Assembly (NCBI GenBank): GCA_963799045.1
Contig: CAWCVN010000005.1
Span: forward strand, 1 to 64,000
Source of the DNA: DASRSS01 sp963799045
GTDB taxonomy: Bacteria > Actinomycetota > Actinomycetes > Mycobacteriales > Jatrophihabitantaceae
DNA length: 64,000 nucleotides
Direction of reading: 5' to 3'
Part shown: piece by piece, positions 1-8,050 of the stretch
How positions within the stretch are numbered: the stretch's first letter is position 1
How the letters are laid out: the number at the start of each line of letters is the position of its first letter
Position numbers and translations under genes: made by a program
The notes under the pieces: model-generated
The model's input: the letters and a program-made list of their open reading frames with translations, nothing else
Database searches by the model: none
What the model was told of the DNA's origin: nothing

Positions 1-483
1 GTTATATGTACGTCTACTTGGTTCGAGTACGTATTGCTCCCCGGCATGGCGCGGCCGGCACCTCGTTCCGAATCGGCCGGCACGGCGACATCGTGCTCGA
101 CGAGATTCCCGGCCTGTCGCTGGGCGCTCGCTCGTCCGGGCGAGCAGGTCGAGCTCACCGTGACGATGCTCGAGAGGCACCGCCATGTCATTTCCGATCG
201 TGATTCCCGAGATCAACTCGGCGCTGTGTTTGAAGGCGCTCGGCTGGTCGAGCCGGCTGGACCGCGAAGGACGCCGTCGACGTCTGGCGGCTGCTGCGCG
301 CGCACCGCCAGCGGGCTTCCGGAATCCGTCGAGTGGCGCGACTCCGGCGTCCAGGGCGACGCCGCGGCGATCCTGCGCGCCGACTTCGCCCCGGCCGGCA
401 GGTGGCGGCGCCCGCGCGGCAACGCCGGATCGCGCCGAACAGGCAGAGATCCGAGCGTTGGCGCTCGCCGTGCTGCGCCGCTG
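1..483 (+). pseudogene. AbiEii-like nucleotidyltransferase, C-terminal remnant
   Basis: Reading across frames recovers a C-terminal piece of an AbiEii/AbiGii-type nucleotidyltransferase. The pieces are IVLDEIPGLSL near 90-120, GEQVELTVTMLE near 140-172, FPIVIPEINSALCLKALGW near 188-245, then KDAVDVWRLLRAHRQ near 270-312 and VQGDAAAILRADF near 350-390. The Lys-Ala-Leu followed by a Lys-Asp-x-x-Asp-x-trp-Arg-Leu-Leu helix is typical of the C-terminal half of this family. At least three frame changes break it, and the N-terminal half lies outside the window or is lost. It sits directly upstream of a Phd/VapC pair. A related N-terminal remnant occurs at 6130-6283. The family assignment rests on pattern recognition only. 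Confidence 0.55.
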
Positions 484-557
484 ACGCGTGGCTTGATTCG
501 ATAGCAGATGATTGTGTCCATTATCGCTATGCTGAATGTAGCCACAGGAGTGTAAGG

Positions 558-813
558 ATGAGCATCGGGAGTTCGCGAACTGAGAGATGGGCTGAGTCGA
601 CACCTGGCGCACGTGCGAGCTGGGCACACCGTCACCGTGACCGATCACGGTGTGCCGGTGGCGCGCATCGTCCCGATCGGGGTGCCGACTGCCCTTGAGC
701 GGCTCGTCGCTGACGGCCGGGTGACACCGGCGAAGCAACCGAAGCGACCCGCCGGGCGCCGCGTCAAGACGGCCGGCCCCGTCAGCGACCTCGTCGCCGA
801 GCAGCGACGTTGA
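558..813 (+). pseudogene. Phd/YefM-type antitoxin with early frameshift
   Basis: ATG at 558 is preceded by an AGGAGTG ribosome-binding site. The expected protein starts MSIGVRELRDGLSRHL and continues AGHTVTVTDHGVPVARIVP, the classical Phd/YefM N-terminal DNA-binding fold. The GGGA run at 567-570 has one base too many, so translation from 558 leaves frame after four codons. An in-frame GTG at 613 would give only the last 66 residues, losing most of the DNA-binding domain but keeping the toxin-binding tail (SDLVAEQRR). The stop codon overlaps the TTG start of the toxin gene, which indicates translational coupling. Either a sequencing error or a real loss of autoregulation would explain this. 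The C-terminal part is repeated at 6284-6378. Confidence 0.7.
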
Positions 814-1020
814 TCGCGTATCTGGATACCTCGGCACTCGTCCCGTTGCTGATCGTCGAGCCGGCCTCACCGATCTGCGAGCGCCTGTGGGACGACGCGG
901 ACGATGTCGTGTCGGTGAGGATCGCGTACGTCGAGGCCGCCGCGGCCATCGCGCAAGCGCGTCGAATCGGGCGGCTGACCCGATCTCAACAACGTGATGC
1001 GGTCACACTTCTCGACGACA
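720..1020 (+). repeat. Dispersed repeat, copy 1 (Phd end + VapC start)
   Basis: About 300 bp, from TGACACCGG through CTCGACGACA, match 6286-6586 with scattered substitutions. The segment covers the antitoxin C-terminus and the first 65-70 codons of the toxin. The copies are direct repeats about 5.6 kb apart. A shorter shared piece, CCCCGGCATGGCGCGGCCGG, occurs at 39-58 and 6255-6274. Confidence 0.85.
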
Positions 1021-1250
1021 AATGGGATCAACTCCAGCTCGTCGACATCGGTGATCCGTTGGTGCACCGAGCAGGCACTCTCGCCGATCTACACAGCCTG
1101 CGTGGTTGCGACGCGACGCACTGCGCGGGCGCGGAGTCGATCAATGATGCCGAGGTCGTGGCGGCGAGCGGCGACCGGCAGCTGCTCGCCGCGTGGCGCG
1201 CGCTGGGCATGAACACGCTCGATGTGGACGACGAGCAACCCGACGCCTGA
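810..1250 (+). CDS. vapC: VapC-type PIN-domain toxin ribonuclease
   Basis: The protein has 146 residues, close to the usual VapC length. It is a predicted Mg2+-dependent RNase toxin neutralised by the upstream Phd-like antitoxin. The PIN acidic residues are visible: Asp6 in AYLDTSALV, Glu in AYVEAAAAI near residue 42, Asp in RGCDATH near residue 100, and Asp in AASGDRQLL near residue 120. The start is TTG at 810, overlapping the antitoxin stop (TTGA). A truncated copy of the same gene begins at 6375. The last ten residues are rich in acidic residues and look unremarkable. If the antitoxin frameshift is real, a complete toxin without a full antitoxin would be odd, so one of the two readings is probably wrong. 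Confidence 0.85.
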   Translation: MIAYLDTSALVPLLIVEPASPICERLWDDADDVVSVRIAYVEAAAAIAQARRIGRLTRSQQRDAVTLLDDKWDQLQLVDIGDPLVHRAGTLADLHSLRGCDATHCAGAESINDAEVVAASGDRQLLAAWRALGMNTLDVDDEQPDA

Positions 1251-1333
1251 CTCCGGCCGCCGGCCCGTTCAAATGCCGCGTCGATCAAGGTCTGACGACC
1301 GATTCGAACAGCGATCTTGGCCGAGTTGATCTT

Positions 1334-1606
1334 CGCGGGTACACATCGGGTACACACCAGAACTGAAAACAGCCGATGTTGATCAATCGCAACAAACACA
1401 TCTAGGCCAGCAAATCCGGGGCCCACACGCACTTTCCAACGATCATCAAAATCGCAAAAATAGCTCTCCGGAGGCGGGAGCGCAGGTTCGAATCCTGCCG
1501 GGGGCACCATGCTGCAGGTTCCGTATTTCCGGGCCTGCGACTATCTTTGGATTCAGTCCGTGATCGCAACTTGGGCCGCGGGTACACATCGAGGTACACA
1601 CCAGAA
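1334..1606. repeat. GGTACACA direct repeats flanking a tRNA fragment
   Basis: Two near-identical segments of about 30 bp lie at 1334-1362 and 1577-1606. Each contains CGCGGGTACACATCG and GGTACACACCAGAA, and the second has one or two extra bases. They flank the tRNA-Leu 3' fragment at 1465-1509, with the interval 1251-1464 otherwise empty of genes. The pattern of repeat, tRNA end, repeat is what successive insertions of related integrative elements into one tRNA gene would leave. No integrase gene is present nearby. Confidence 0.6.
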
Positions 1607-2240
1607 TCAAGCGTGTGTGCTTGTTTCCGTCGATCCAGTCGTTCTGAGCCGTACCGTCAGTTGTAGCTCGTGGTACTCCATCCGCCGTTGTCCGCATCCA
1701 AAGACCAGGTCCTGGCGTGACATCGAAAGCATGTAAGTCCTGCCCGAGGCCGATGATCAGCCGTCCCAGAGTGCCTCCGACATGACCGCCGGCGGCGTTC
1801 CCGTAGGCCTCACCGAGACTCGCTGGATCGTTCACAACCTTCCATACGTCAATGAGTGCCACGCCGCCACCGATGCCGGCCCCCAGAGCAACAACGCGCC
1901 ATAGTGCGCCAAGACCGCGAATGCGAGTAGCAATCAGGAGCAGCGCACAGACGGCGACGATGCCGGCGATGACGAGGAGCGCAGGTTGCAGATTCCCGAA
2001 CTCGCCGTCTGAAAAGACGACGTGCTTGAAGTCGAAATCGTGAGAGACGCCCTTGACGTCGAGCGTGGCCCACGTGGCAGTGCTACCAAAGCCTAGTACT
2101 AACAAGGCACCGACGAGCATCCCGACCGCGGCGCCACTGTTGTTGCGCCTGTACTTCGCTGGTTGCGCATGATGTCCCCTGACCCAGCGCTGAACCGAGA
2201 ATGATCGCCGTCCAACCGGCACGCAATAGGTCGAGTTCAA
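1446..2240 (-). CDS. Small multi-pass membrane protein, C-terminus probably fused
   Basis: No function is recognised. Three hydrophobic segments are visible, at roughly residues 36-60 (VGMLVGALLVLGFGS), 85-107 (LLVIAGIVAVCALLLIA) and 113-132 (VVALGAGIGGGVALI). A Gly-Pro-Gly-Leu-Trp motif follows near residue 180, as in several actinobacterial Trp-associated membrane proteins. The start is uncertain: TTG at 2240, or an internal Met near 2120. The last 60 or so residues read through the antisense strand of the tRNA-Leu fragment and are probably not natural, so the true protein likely ended near 1700 before an insertion or deletion. It is an orphan gene next to the integration scar. Confidence 0.5.
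   Translation of the reverse strand: MNSTYCVPVGRRSFSVQRWVRGHHAQPAKYRRNNSGAAVGMLVGALLVLGFGSTATWATLDVKGVSHDFDFKHVVFSDGEFGNLQPALLVIAGIVAVCALLLIATRIRGLGALWRVVALGAGIGGGVALIDVWKVVNDPASLGEAYGNAAGGHVGGTLGRLIIGLGQDLHAFDVTPGPGLWMRTTADGVPRATTDGTAQNDWIDGNKHTRLILVCTSMCTRGPSCDHGLNPKIVAGPEIRNLQHGAPGRIRTCAPASGELFLRF
1465..1509 (+). other. 3' fragment of a tRNA-Leu gene (putative att scar)
   Basis: The segment ends with a T-arm (GCAGG TTCGAAT CCTGC), an acceptor strand CGGGGGC, discriminator A and an encoded CCA. It is preceded by a long variable arm (CTCC-loop-GGAG), which indicates a type II tRNA. The acceptor strand would pair with a 5' GCCCCCG, as in tRNA-Leu. No matching 5' half, D-arm or anticodon arm is found upstream, so this is not a functional tRNA. 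A 45-bp tRNA 3' end is the usual core of an attachment site used by tyrosine integrases, and that is the likeliest origin. Confidence 0.7.
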
Positions 2241-2357
2241 TTGGTCAACAACATCGCTGGCAGATGTCTTGATAACGGTGTCTATGTCCGTACGTCGAGC
2301 GAGCAGCGCGCTGAGGTCGGAGTGTTGGAAGTGGTCTGTGGCGAGACCCCGGCGCGG

Positions 2358-3230
2358 TCAGCTGGTGACGTCCTTGCTCACCATCCGGGCCCACGCCAGG
2401 CTGAGGAAGACCGCCGCGTAGGCCACGTGCAACGCGCTCCAGCGCAGCAGGGTGGCGGTGTCGACCGGCGAGCGCAGCAGCTCACCGAAGCCGAGCCAGT
2501 GGTCGGTCAGCAGGGCGCCGTGGATCGAGGACAGCTGCGGGACGGCGTCCAGCAACTGGGAGAGGACTGCGATGCCGACCGTAGTGGTCATCGCGGCGAT
2601 GGCGTTCTCGGTGAGGGTGGAGACGAACACGCCGCCCGCAGCGAGCCCGAATACGGCGACGGTGACGTAAGCGGCGACGGCCGCAGTTCGCCCGATGGCG
2701 GCGGGCAGCGCCACGGTGTCCCCGGAGAGCAGCACGAGGGAGTGGAGCCCGAACAGCGCGCTGCCGACGATCAGCCCCGAGGCGCAGACGACGACCACGG
2801 CGAGCGCGGTGGCGGTGGCGACCGCGGCCGTCTTGGCCGCCAGCAGCCGGGTGCGGGAGACCGGCACGGTGAGCAGGTAACGCAGCGTGCCGAGGTTGGC
2901 TTCGCCGGCGATCGAGTCCCCGGCGACGACTCCGATGACGAGCGGCAGGAAGAAGGGCAGGGCGACCGTGAGCGCGGTGAACACGAGGAACAGGCCGTTG
3001 CCGGTGATCTGGCCGATGAACTGTGGCCCGTCGCCGCCGCGGGGGTTGTTGACCTTGACCGCCACACCGATGAATACGGGCAGCGCGGCGAGAACGGCGA
3101 ACAGGACGAGGTTGCGGCGACGGGTGACGAGCAGCCGGACCTCGCTGCCGTAGAGCCGCACGAACGCGCCCCGGTGACGGTGCACGCCCACCGCACGACC
3201 CGTCGCCGTCAACGTCGTCAACGTCGTCAA
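2358..3230 (-). CDS. ABC-2 type transporter permease
   Basis: Predicted membrane subunit of an ABC exporter. A cytosolic N-terminus is followed by a first helix (VLFAVLAALPVFIGVAV, about 41-58) and then five more hydrophobic stretches. The ABC-2 consensus region EANLGTLRYLLTVPVSRTRLL sits at about 120-140. The protein is about 290 residues, normal for the family. It follows the ATPase gene (3275-4264) at about 45 bp. The start is unclear: TTG at 3230 lies within a small 9-bp repeat (TTGACGACG), and a GTG at 3191 would also fit. It works with the ATPase and probably the LolA-like protein upstream. Substrate is unknown. Confidence 0.85.
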   Translation of the reverse strand: MTTLTTLTATGRAVGVHRHRGAFVRLYGSEVRLLVTRRRNLVLFAVLAALPVFIGVAVKVNNPRGGDGPQFIGQITGNGLFLVFTALTVALPFFLPLVIGVVAGDSIAGEANLGTLRYLLTVPVSRTRLLAAKTAAVATATALAVVVVCASGLIVGSALFGLHSLVLLSGDTVALPAAIGRTAAVAAYVTVAVFGLAAGGVFVSTLTENAIAAMTTTVGIAVLSQLLDAVPQLSSIHGALLTDHWLGFGELLRSPVDTATLLRWSALHVAYAAVFLSLAWARMVSKDVTS

Positions 3231-3274
3231 TGGCCGGTGCGACCTGCTCCGCCGCCCAGGCCTCCTCCCCGGTC

Positions 3275-4264
3275 TCAGCGAGCGACATCGAAGCCCTCCC
3301 CGGTGAGCGTGACGAAGAGGTCCTCGAGATCGGGCCGCCGGACCGAGACCCCGCGCACCCGGACCTGGTCGCCGACCAGACTCGCGACCACCTGTTCGAT
3401 CGGTAGCGCGTCGAGGCGTGCGGTGACCGTCCCGCCCGTGACGTCCTCGCCGACCCCGGAGAGGCCGAGCCGGGTCAGCGTGGTGGTGGCGGCGACGACG
3501 TCCGGGGTGGCGATCTCGACCCTCGGCGCCCCGGCGTCCAGGACCTCCGCGAGCGCACCCTGACGGACGAGGCGGCCGGCGGACATGATGCCGACGTGGG
3601 TGGCCACCTGCTCGACCTCGCTGAGCAGGTGACTGGAGACCAGCACCGTCGTGCCGTCGTCGGCCAGCGACCGTACGAGGCGGCGGACCTCGCGGGTGCC
3701 CTGCGGATCGAGGCCGTTCGTTGGCTCGTCGAGCACCAGCAGGTCGCGCGGCTGCAACAGGGCGGCTGCCAGGCCGAGGCGCTGCTTCATCCCCAGCGAG
3801 TAGTTGCGGTACTTCTTACCGGCCGCATTGGTGAGACCGACTCGCGCCAGCGCGTCGCCGATCCGCGTGCGGGCAGTACGCGGGTCGGCGCTGGCATCGG
3901 CCCGGTCGAGCCGGCGCAGGTTCTGCGTCCCGGTCAGATAGGGGTGGAAGGCCGGTCCCTCGATCAGCGCCCCGACCCGGGGCAGCACCCGGCCCGAGTG
4001 CTCGGGCATGGAGTGCCCGAGCAGGTCGATGTCGCCGTCATCGGCCGCAATCAGGCCCAGCAGCATGCGGATCGTAGTGGTCTTGCCTGAACCGTTCGGG
4101 CCCAGGAAGCCGTACACGGCGGCACCCGGCACCTGCAGGTCGATGCCGTCGACCGCGGTCTGGGCGCCGAACCGTCGCGTGAGCCCCCGTGTCCGGATCG
4201 CGACGTCGACGTCGGCGTCCGGCACAACGGCCGTGTCGCGATCGCGGCGGTCGACAGCGGTCAC
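3275..4264 (-). CDS. ABC transporter ATP-binding protein
   Basis: The ATPase has a Walker A (GPNGSGKTTT), an ABC signature (YSLGMKQRLG) and a Walker B (LLVLDEPTNGLDP), then an H-loop (SSHLL). A regulatory tail of about 90 residues of the CcmA/DrrA/BcrA type follows. GTG at 4264 is chosen as start because a longer reading would run into the LolA-like gene; GAGGCGGG lies just upstream. The stop of the LolA-like gene is 13 bp away, so the three genes form one operon (5372 to 2358). It drives export or membrane remodelling together with the permease. Confidence 0.9.
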   Translation of the reverse strand: MTAVDRRDRDTAVVPDADVDVAIRTRGLTRRFGAQTAVDGIDLQVPGAAVYGFLGPNGSGKTTTIRMLLGLIAADDGDIDLLGHSMPEHSGRVLPRVGALIEGPAFHPYLTGTQNLRRLDRADASADPRTARTRIGDALARVGLTNAAGKKYRNYSLGMKQRLGLAAALLQPRDLLVLDEPTNGLDPQGTREVRRLVRSLADDGTTVLVSSHLLSEVEQVATHVGIMSAGRLVRQGALAEVLDAGAPRVEIATPDVVAATTTLTRLGLSGVGEDVTGGTVTARLDALPIEQVVASLVGDQVRVRGVSVRRPDLEDLFVTLTGEGFDVAR

Positions 4265-4277
4265 GGCTACACCCGCC

Positions 4278-5372
4278 TCAGTGCGCAGTGGTTGCGGCGA
4301 TGTGCTCGAGCGTGCCCGGGTCCACGGCCCCGACGAACGCGCGCCCGTCGGGCAGCAGCACCGCATTGACCAGCGCGGTGCGCAGTAGCCGGGCTCCCGA
4401 CGTGCCGACGGGCACGGTCAGCTTGTCCACGCTGACACCGGCCGCGGACGGGAGCTGTGCGGCCTGGACACCGTGCAGCTCCACGACGGTGGTCCACCCG
4501 TGACCGAGCACCGTGGCGGTCAGCCCGCCGGGCACCGTGCCGGAGCTTGCGCGGTGGCGCTGCCCGCCGGTGAACGGGTTGCCGCCGACGTTCGCTCCGG
4601 CCGGCACGCTGAAGTCGAATCGGGACGCCGGCGGAGCCGTGAAACTGACCTTCGTGAAGCCCACCTGGAAGGCGGGTGAGGCACCCGCGCCGAACACCTG
4701 CACCTTCAGCGGCAGGTAGTGCTGGGCATCGACGGCGATGCGCACCGAGCGCACGGTGGAGTGCGAGTCCCGCGGCTGGAGCACGAGCGTGTACGTCGCG
4801 CGACCGGCGACCGTCTGGGCAGTATCAACGCTGACCACCGTCGTCGGTTCGAGCTTCTTCAGCAGCTGTGTGGCCACCGCCGCGGGGTCGAAGGCCTGCT
4901 CGGGCAGGCTCGCCGACCGCTCCCGCGCGCCGGAGCGGTCGGGAAGGACGGTGTGGGTAGCCGTGTTGGTCGCCGAGGTGTAGGTCCACAGGTCCCTACC
5001 GTTGTGCACGATCTCCGCCTCGGACAACTGGCCGAGCACGCCGATGCGTTGGCGGGTCGGTCCATCGACCCACACCCGCGCCGAGTGGGTGCCGGTGATC
5101 AGCGACTGCCACGACAGGCTCGCGGAGTTCCGTCCGCCGGGCAGCGTGGGTAGGCCGAGGGCAGCGGATTCCTGCACCGTGCCGGAGAACGCGGTCGTCT
5201 GCGACCGCCCGATCGCGGTCAGCAGTTGCTGGGGCGTCTTCGCCGGCAGCGTCGGCGCCGCAGCCGAAGAGCCCGCCGTCGCTATCAAGGACACTGCCGC
5301 GACGACCAGGGCGACCCCGCCGGGTACGAGCCAGGCCGCGCGTCTCCGCCGACGCCAAAACGCTCCGTTCAT
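4278..5372 (-). CDS. LolA-like secreted protein of an ABC operon
   Basis: 364 residues. The N-terminus RRRRRAAWLVPGGVALVVAA is a signal peptide or membrane anchor, followed by an Ala-rich stretch. The body has the alternating beta pattern of LolA-like lipoprotein carriers (FSGTVQESAALGLP, RIAVDAQHYLPLKVQVFG, VGFTKVSFTAPP, FDFSVPAGANV). Related actinobacterial proteins are annotated as outer-membrane lipoprotein carrier-like. The first gene of the operon is ATG at 5372, with the ATPase and permease downstream. A role in presenting or sensing an envelope component for the transporter is inferred only. The upstream gap to the divergent gene at 5583 is 210 bp and contains no further gene. Confidence 0.75.
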   Translation of the reverse strand: MNGAFWRRRRRAAWLVPGGVALVVAAVSLIATAGSSAAAPTLPAKTPQQLLTAIGRSQTTAFSGTVQESAALGLPTLPGGRNSASLSWQSLITGTHSARVWVDGPTRQRIGVLGQLSEAEIVHNGRDLWTYTSATNTATHTVLPDRSGARERSASLPEQAFDPAAVATQLLKKLEPTTVVSVDTAQTVAGRATYTLVLQPRDSHSTVRSVRIAVDAQHYLPLKVQVFGAGASPAFQVGFTKVSFTAPPASRFDFSVPAGANVGGNPFTGGQRHRASSGTVPGGLTATVLGHGWTTVVELHGVQAAQLPSAAGVSVDKLTVPVGTSGARLLRTALVNAVLLPDGRAFVGAVDPGTLEHIAATTAH

Positions 5373-5582
5373 AGGACCAGCATGCGCCTGTGGAGCAACC
5401 TCGCGTCACCCCTGCCGTTGATCCACAGCTTCCGCAGAAGGTCGCTCGGGCGCCTGGGGCCCGGTCGACCCACCGAGCGTCCTGGTGGACGTCCTGGCTT
5501 TCCGGGCGACGACCGGGGAGTTCGTTCAGCGAAACCTGCGAGCCGAAGCGGCGTCGCGACTGGTGGAGCAGAGAATGGGGCC

Positions 5583-6098
5583 ATGGCACAGTTCCCCTAC
5601 CGCGTGGACTACCGCTTCGCGCCGGCGTGGCTGTGTGTGGGCGTCCACCCCGGACGCGACGGCGTCACCTTGACCCAGGACGGTCGACTGCTCGCCACCT
5701 TCGGCCTGCTGCGCCTCGACACGGCGCTGAGCAACGTCGAGGACGCGCACATCACCGGGCCGTACCGATGGTGGAGCGCGGTCGGGCCTCGACTCTCGTT
5801 CGCCGACGACGGCCTGACCTTCGGCACCAATCACGAGCGCGGCGTCTGCATCCATTTCCGCGACCGCGTCCGGCGAGTCATCGGGTTCCGCGACCACTCG
5901 GCACTCACCGTCACGGTCGCGGACCCCGACGGGCTCGTCGCCGCGCTCACGGCAGCAGGGGGCCGTCCTGACCGCGCCGTCGTCCCCAGGGATGCTCGGG
6001 GGGCGATGCCGTGCCCACGGGCTGTGACGGTGGTGCCGTCGGTTGTGCTGCAACGTGACCGGGGTCGCTGCCGCCGGTGTCGAGGCGGAACGGCGTGA
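5583..6098 (+). CDS. Conserved hypothetical protein
   Basis: ATG at 5583. The first 125 residues look like a conserved soluble actinobacterial family of unknown function: YRVDYRFAPAWLCVGVHPG, TFGLLRLDTALSNV, ITGPYRWWSAVGPRLSFAD, FGTNHERGVCIHF, then ALTVTVADPDGLVAAL. Such proteins usually end just after the last motif. Here a further 45 basic, low-complexity residues follow to 6098, so the natural stop may have been lost at the edge of the decayed region. It is divergent from the LolA-like operon with 210 bp between. No catalytic signature or membrane segment is seen. Confidence 0.7.
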   Translation: MAQFPYRVDYRFAPAWLCVGVHPGRDGVTLTQDGRLLATFGLLRLDTALSNVEDAHITGPYRWWSAVGPRLSFADDGLTFGTNHERGVCIHFRDRVRRVIGFRDHSALTVTVADPDGLVAALTAAGGRPDRAVVPRDARGAMPCPRAVTVVPSVVLQRDRGRCRRCRGGTA

Positions 6099-6129
6099 GC
6101 GCCCTTCGGCTCAGCGCCTCATCCCAGGC

Positions 6130-6283
6130 CGAGGAGAGGCCCGCTTCCTCGCGATGCGCGATCTCGCGACTGTGGCCGACGACGTAGGCATCGAATACCG
6201 ACTCATCGGCGGGCAGATGGTCCGCTTGCACGTCGCTGGTCATCGACGTGCTCGCCCCGGCATGGCGCGGCCGGCGCCTCGTT
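6130..6283 (+). pseudogene. AbiEii-like nucleotidyltransferase, N-terminal remnant
   Basis: The stretch reads FLAMRDLATVADDVGIEY then RLIGGQMVRLHVAGHRRA. The Leu-x-Gly-Gly-Gln-x-val-arg-Leu-His motif is the nucleotidyltransferase core of AbiEii-type toxins. It stops after the first motif and jumps to a 29-bp segment (6255-6283) that also occurs at 39-67 within the C-terminal remnant. It then jumps straight into antitoxin sequence. An internal deletion of an ancestral AbiEii / Phd / VapC locus explains this order. Confidence 0.55.
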
Positions 6284-6285
6284 GC

Positions 6286-6586
6286 GTGACACCGGCGAAG
6301 CAGCCGAAGCGACCCGCTGGGCGTCGCGTCAAAACGGCCGGCCCGGTCAGCGACCTCGTCGCCGAGCAGCGGCGTTGATCGCGTATCTGGACACCTCGGC
6401 ACTCGTCCCGTTACTGATCGACGAGCCGGCCTCACCGATCTGCGAGCGCCTGTGGGACGACGCGGACGATGTCGTGTCGGTCCGAACCGCCTACGTCGAG
6501 GCCGCCGCGGCGATCGCGCAGGCGCGCCGACTCGGGCGGCTGACCCGATCTCAACAGCGTGATGCGGCCAGGCTCCTCGACGACAC
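6286..6586 (+). repeat. Dispersed repeat, copy 2 (Phd end + VapC start)
   Basis: This is the second copy of the 720-1020 repeat. The antitoxin tail (VTPAKQPKRPAGRRVKTAG to AEQRR, ending at 6378) and the first 65-70 VapC codons are retained with many silent or conservative changes. That implies an old duplication or two separate acquisitions of related loci. Confidence 0.85.
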
Positions 6587-7620
6587 CCGGCAGCAACGCC
6601 GGCGCGTTCGAACCGCATTGATGAGCCCCGTCGCGACCGCGACCCGGCCGAGCCTGCTCGAACACCCCGAGCAGGCCTTCGAGGCCTTCCGAGCCGACGG
6701 GGTGGACGCCGTCGTGTCCGAGGAGAAGCACATGGGCTCCCGCGCCGTCGCACTCGTCTGTCGCGACCTCGACACCGCACGCGCGAGGTTCGGTGCACCG
6801 GGCGATGCGATCGGTTCGGTGTGGACCCGCACCGGCCGGCCGTGCTTCGACATGGACCTGACCGGCGAACTGCTCACCGTACTGCGCGACGCGATCGAAC
6901 GGGCCGGGATATTCGACGACCTCGACACTCACTGGGTGTTACTCGACGCGGAGCTGCTGCCGTGGAGTGCCAAGGCCGTGCAGCTGCTGCGCGACCAGTA
7001 CGCCGCGGTCGGGGCCGCCGCCCGGGCGTCGCTACCCGTGGCGGTGTCGGCCCTGGAGCAGGCGGCCGCGTCCGGAGCCGACGTGACCGACCTCCTCGCC
7101 CGGACACGGTCCCGTGTCGGCAACGCCGACGCGTTCACCGCCGCCTATCGGCGCTACTGCTGGCGCACCGACGGGCTCACCGGTGTGCGGCTCGCACCGT
7201 TCCAGGCGCTGGCCACCGAGGGCAGGACCTACCACGAGCGGCCGCACGCCTTCCACCCGGCCTCTGTCGTCGAAGGCACGGCGTGGTGGGAACAGCTCAC
7301 CGGCGCCGGCGGCGAAGGCATGGTCGTCAAGGCGGCGGCGAACCTGATCCGCGGCCGCAAAGGGACTGGCGCAGCCGGGGCTGAAGGTCCGAGGCCCCGA
7401 GTACCTGCGCATGATCTACGGCCCGGACTACACGGAACCGGAGAACATCTCCCGGCTTCGCCAGCGCAACCTCGGCCACAAGCGCTCCCTCGCGCTACGC
7501 GAGTACGCCCTCGGGCTGGCCGCGCTCGACCGGGTCGCGCGTGGCGAGCCGCTATGGCGTGTTCACGAGTGTGTGTTCGGCGAGCTCGCCCTGGAGTCCG
7601 AGCCGGTCGACCCCGGCTGT
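6375..7620 (+). pseudogene. VapC N-terminal / Pnkp C-terminal ligase chimera
   Basis: A TTG start at 6375 begins a VapC copy (AYLDTSALVPLLIDEPAS) that ends after about 70 residues and lacks the second half of the PIN active site. It is joined in frame near 6600 to the C-terminal half of a bacterial polynucleotide kinase-phosphatase/ligase. That half shows EEKHMGSRAVALVCRD (adenylation-site Lys in the EKHMGSR motif), WVLLDAELLPWSAKA, YRRYCWRTDGLTGVRLAPF and GGEGMVVKAA. One extra base near 7370 breaks the frame. The next frame continues PGLKVRGPEYLRMIYGPDY to VFGELALESEPVDP, the normal Pnkp end. The kinase and phosphatase domains are absent, so RNA repair by this product is unlikely. Confidence 0.75.
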
Positions 7621-7962
7621 AGATCCTCGACGCGACCCACCGTGGTGCGGTCGCAGTGTCGATACGGTACCGACGGCAGCACCCACGAGGGGGTGTCGAA
7701 CTTCGACGCGATGTGGGAGCACTACCACGACTTACGCACAGGGATGTACGTCACGACCGTTCTGTGGGCGGGCCTGTTCCTCGTCCAAGCGGCCGGAACT
7801 GCGTTGATCGTCCGCAACAGCGACTATTCCACCGGCTACACCTACGACCAGACCCTGCCCCTGGCCGCCGTCGGTGTCGGCGTGGCCGGTTCAGTCCTCA
7901 TCGGGCGCTATTTCACCAGCAGGGGAAGGACCCGCGGCCCCGCTCACGCCGTCCACCCGTAA
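7621..7962 (+). pseudogene. C-terminal fragment of a multi-pass membrane protein
   Basis: In the same frame as the Pnkp tail, and without a stop between them, a new sequence starts near 7690: NFDAMWEHYHDLRTGMYV, two hydrophobic helices (VTTVLWAGLFLVQAAGTAL and LPLAAVGVGVAGSVLIGRYF) and a short basic tail. It resembles the last third of VC0807-type or septation-protein-like membrane proteins. The N-terminal helices are missing, so this is a gene remnant captured by the same rearrangements. The junction lies between 7620 and 7690. Confidence 0.45.
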
Positions 7963-8050
7963 CGCTCGAGCGACACGCCGCCGACGATGTTGCGCGAATC
8001 CACAGCTGGCACCGGAAGCGGATACAGCGTCTGCCGAGAGTCTGTGCCGC

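Noticed and set aside
502..540. Possible promoter (TTGTGT / TATGCT) in front of the antitoxin
   Set aside because: The spacing is only about 10 bp, too short for a standard sigma-70-type promoter.
1028..1510. Reading frame on the minus strand starting MVPPAGFEPALPPPE
   Set aside because: It is the antisense of the tRNA-Leu 3' fragment. Such frames are a well-known artefact at tRNA genes and att sites.
3209..3231. Three TTGACG boxes as -35 elements before the ABC-2 permease
   Set aside because: They are part of a 9-bp tandem repeat inside an operon with no matching -10 elements.
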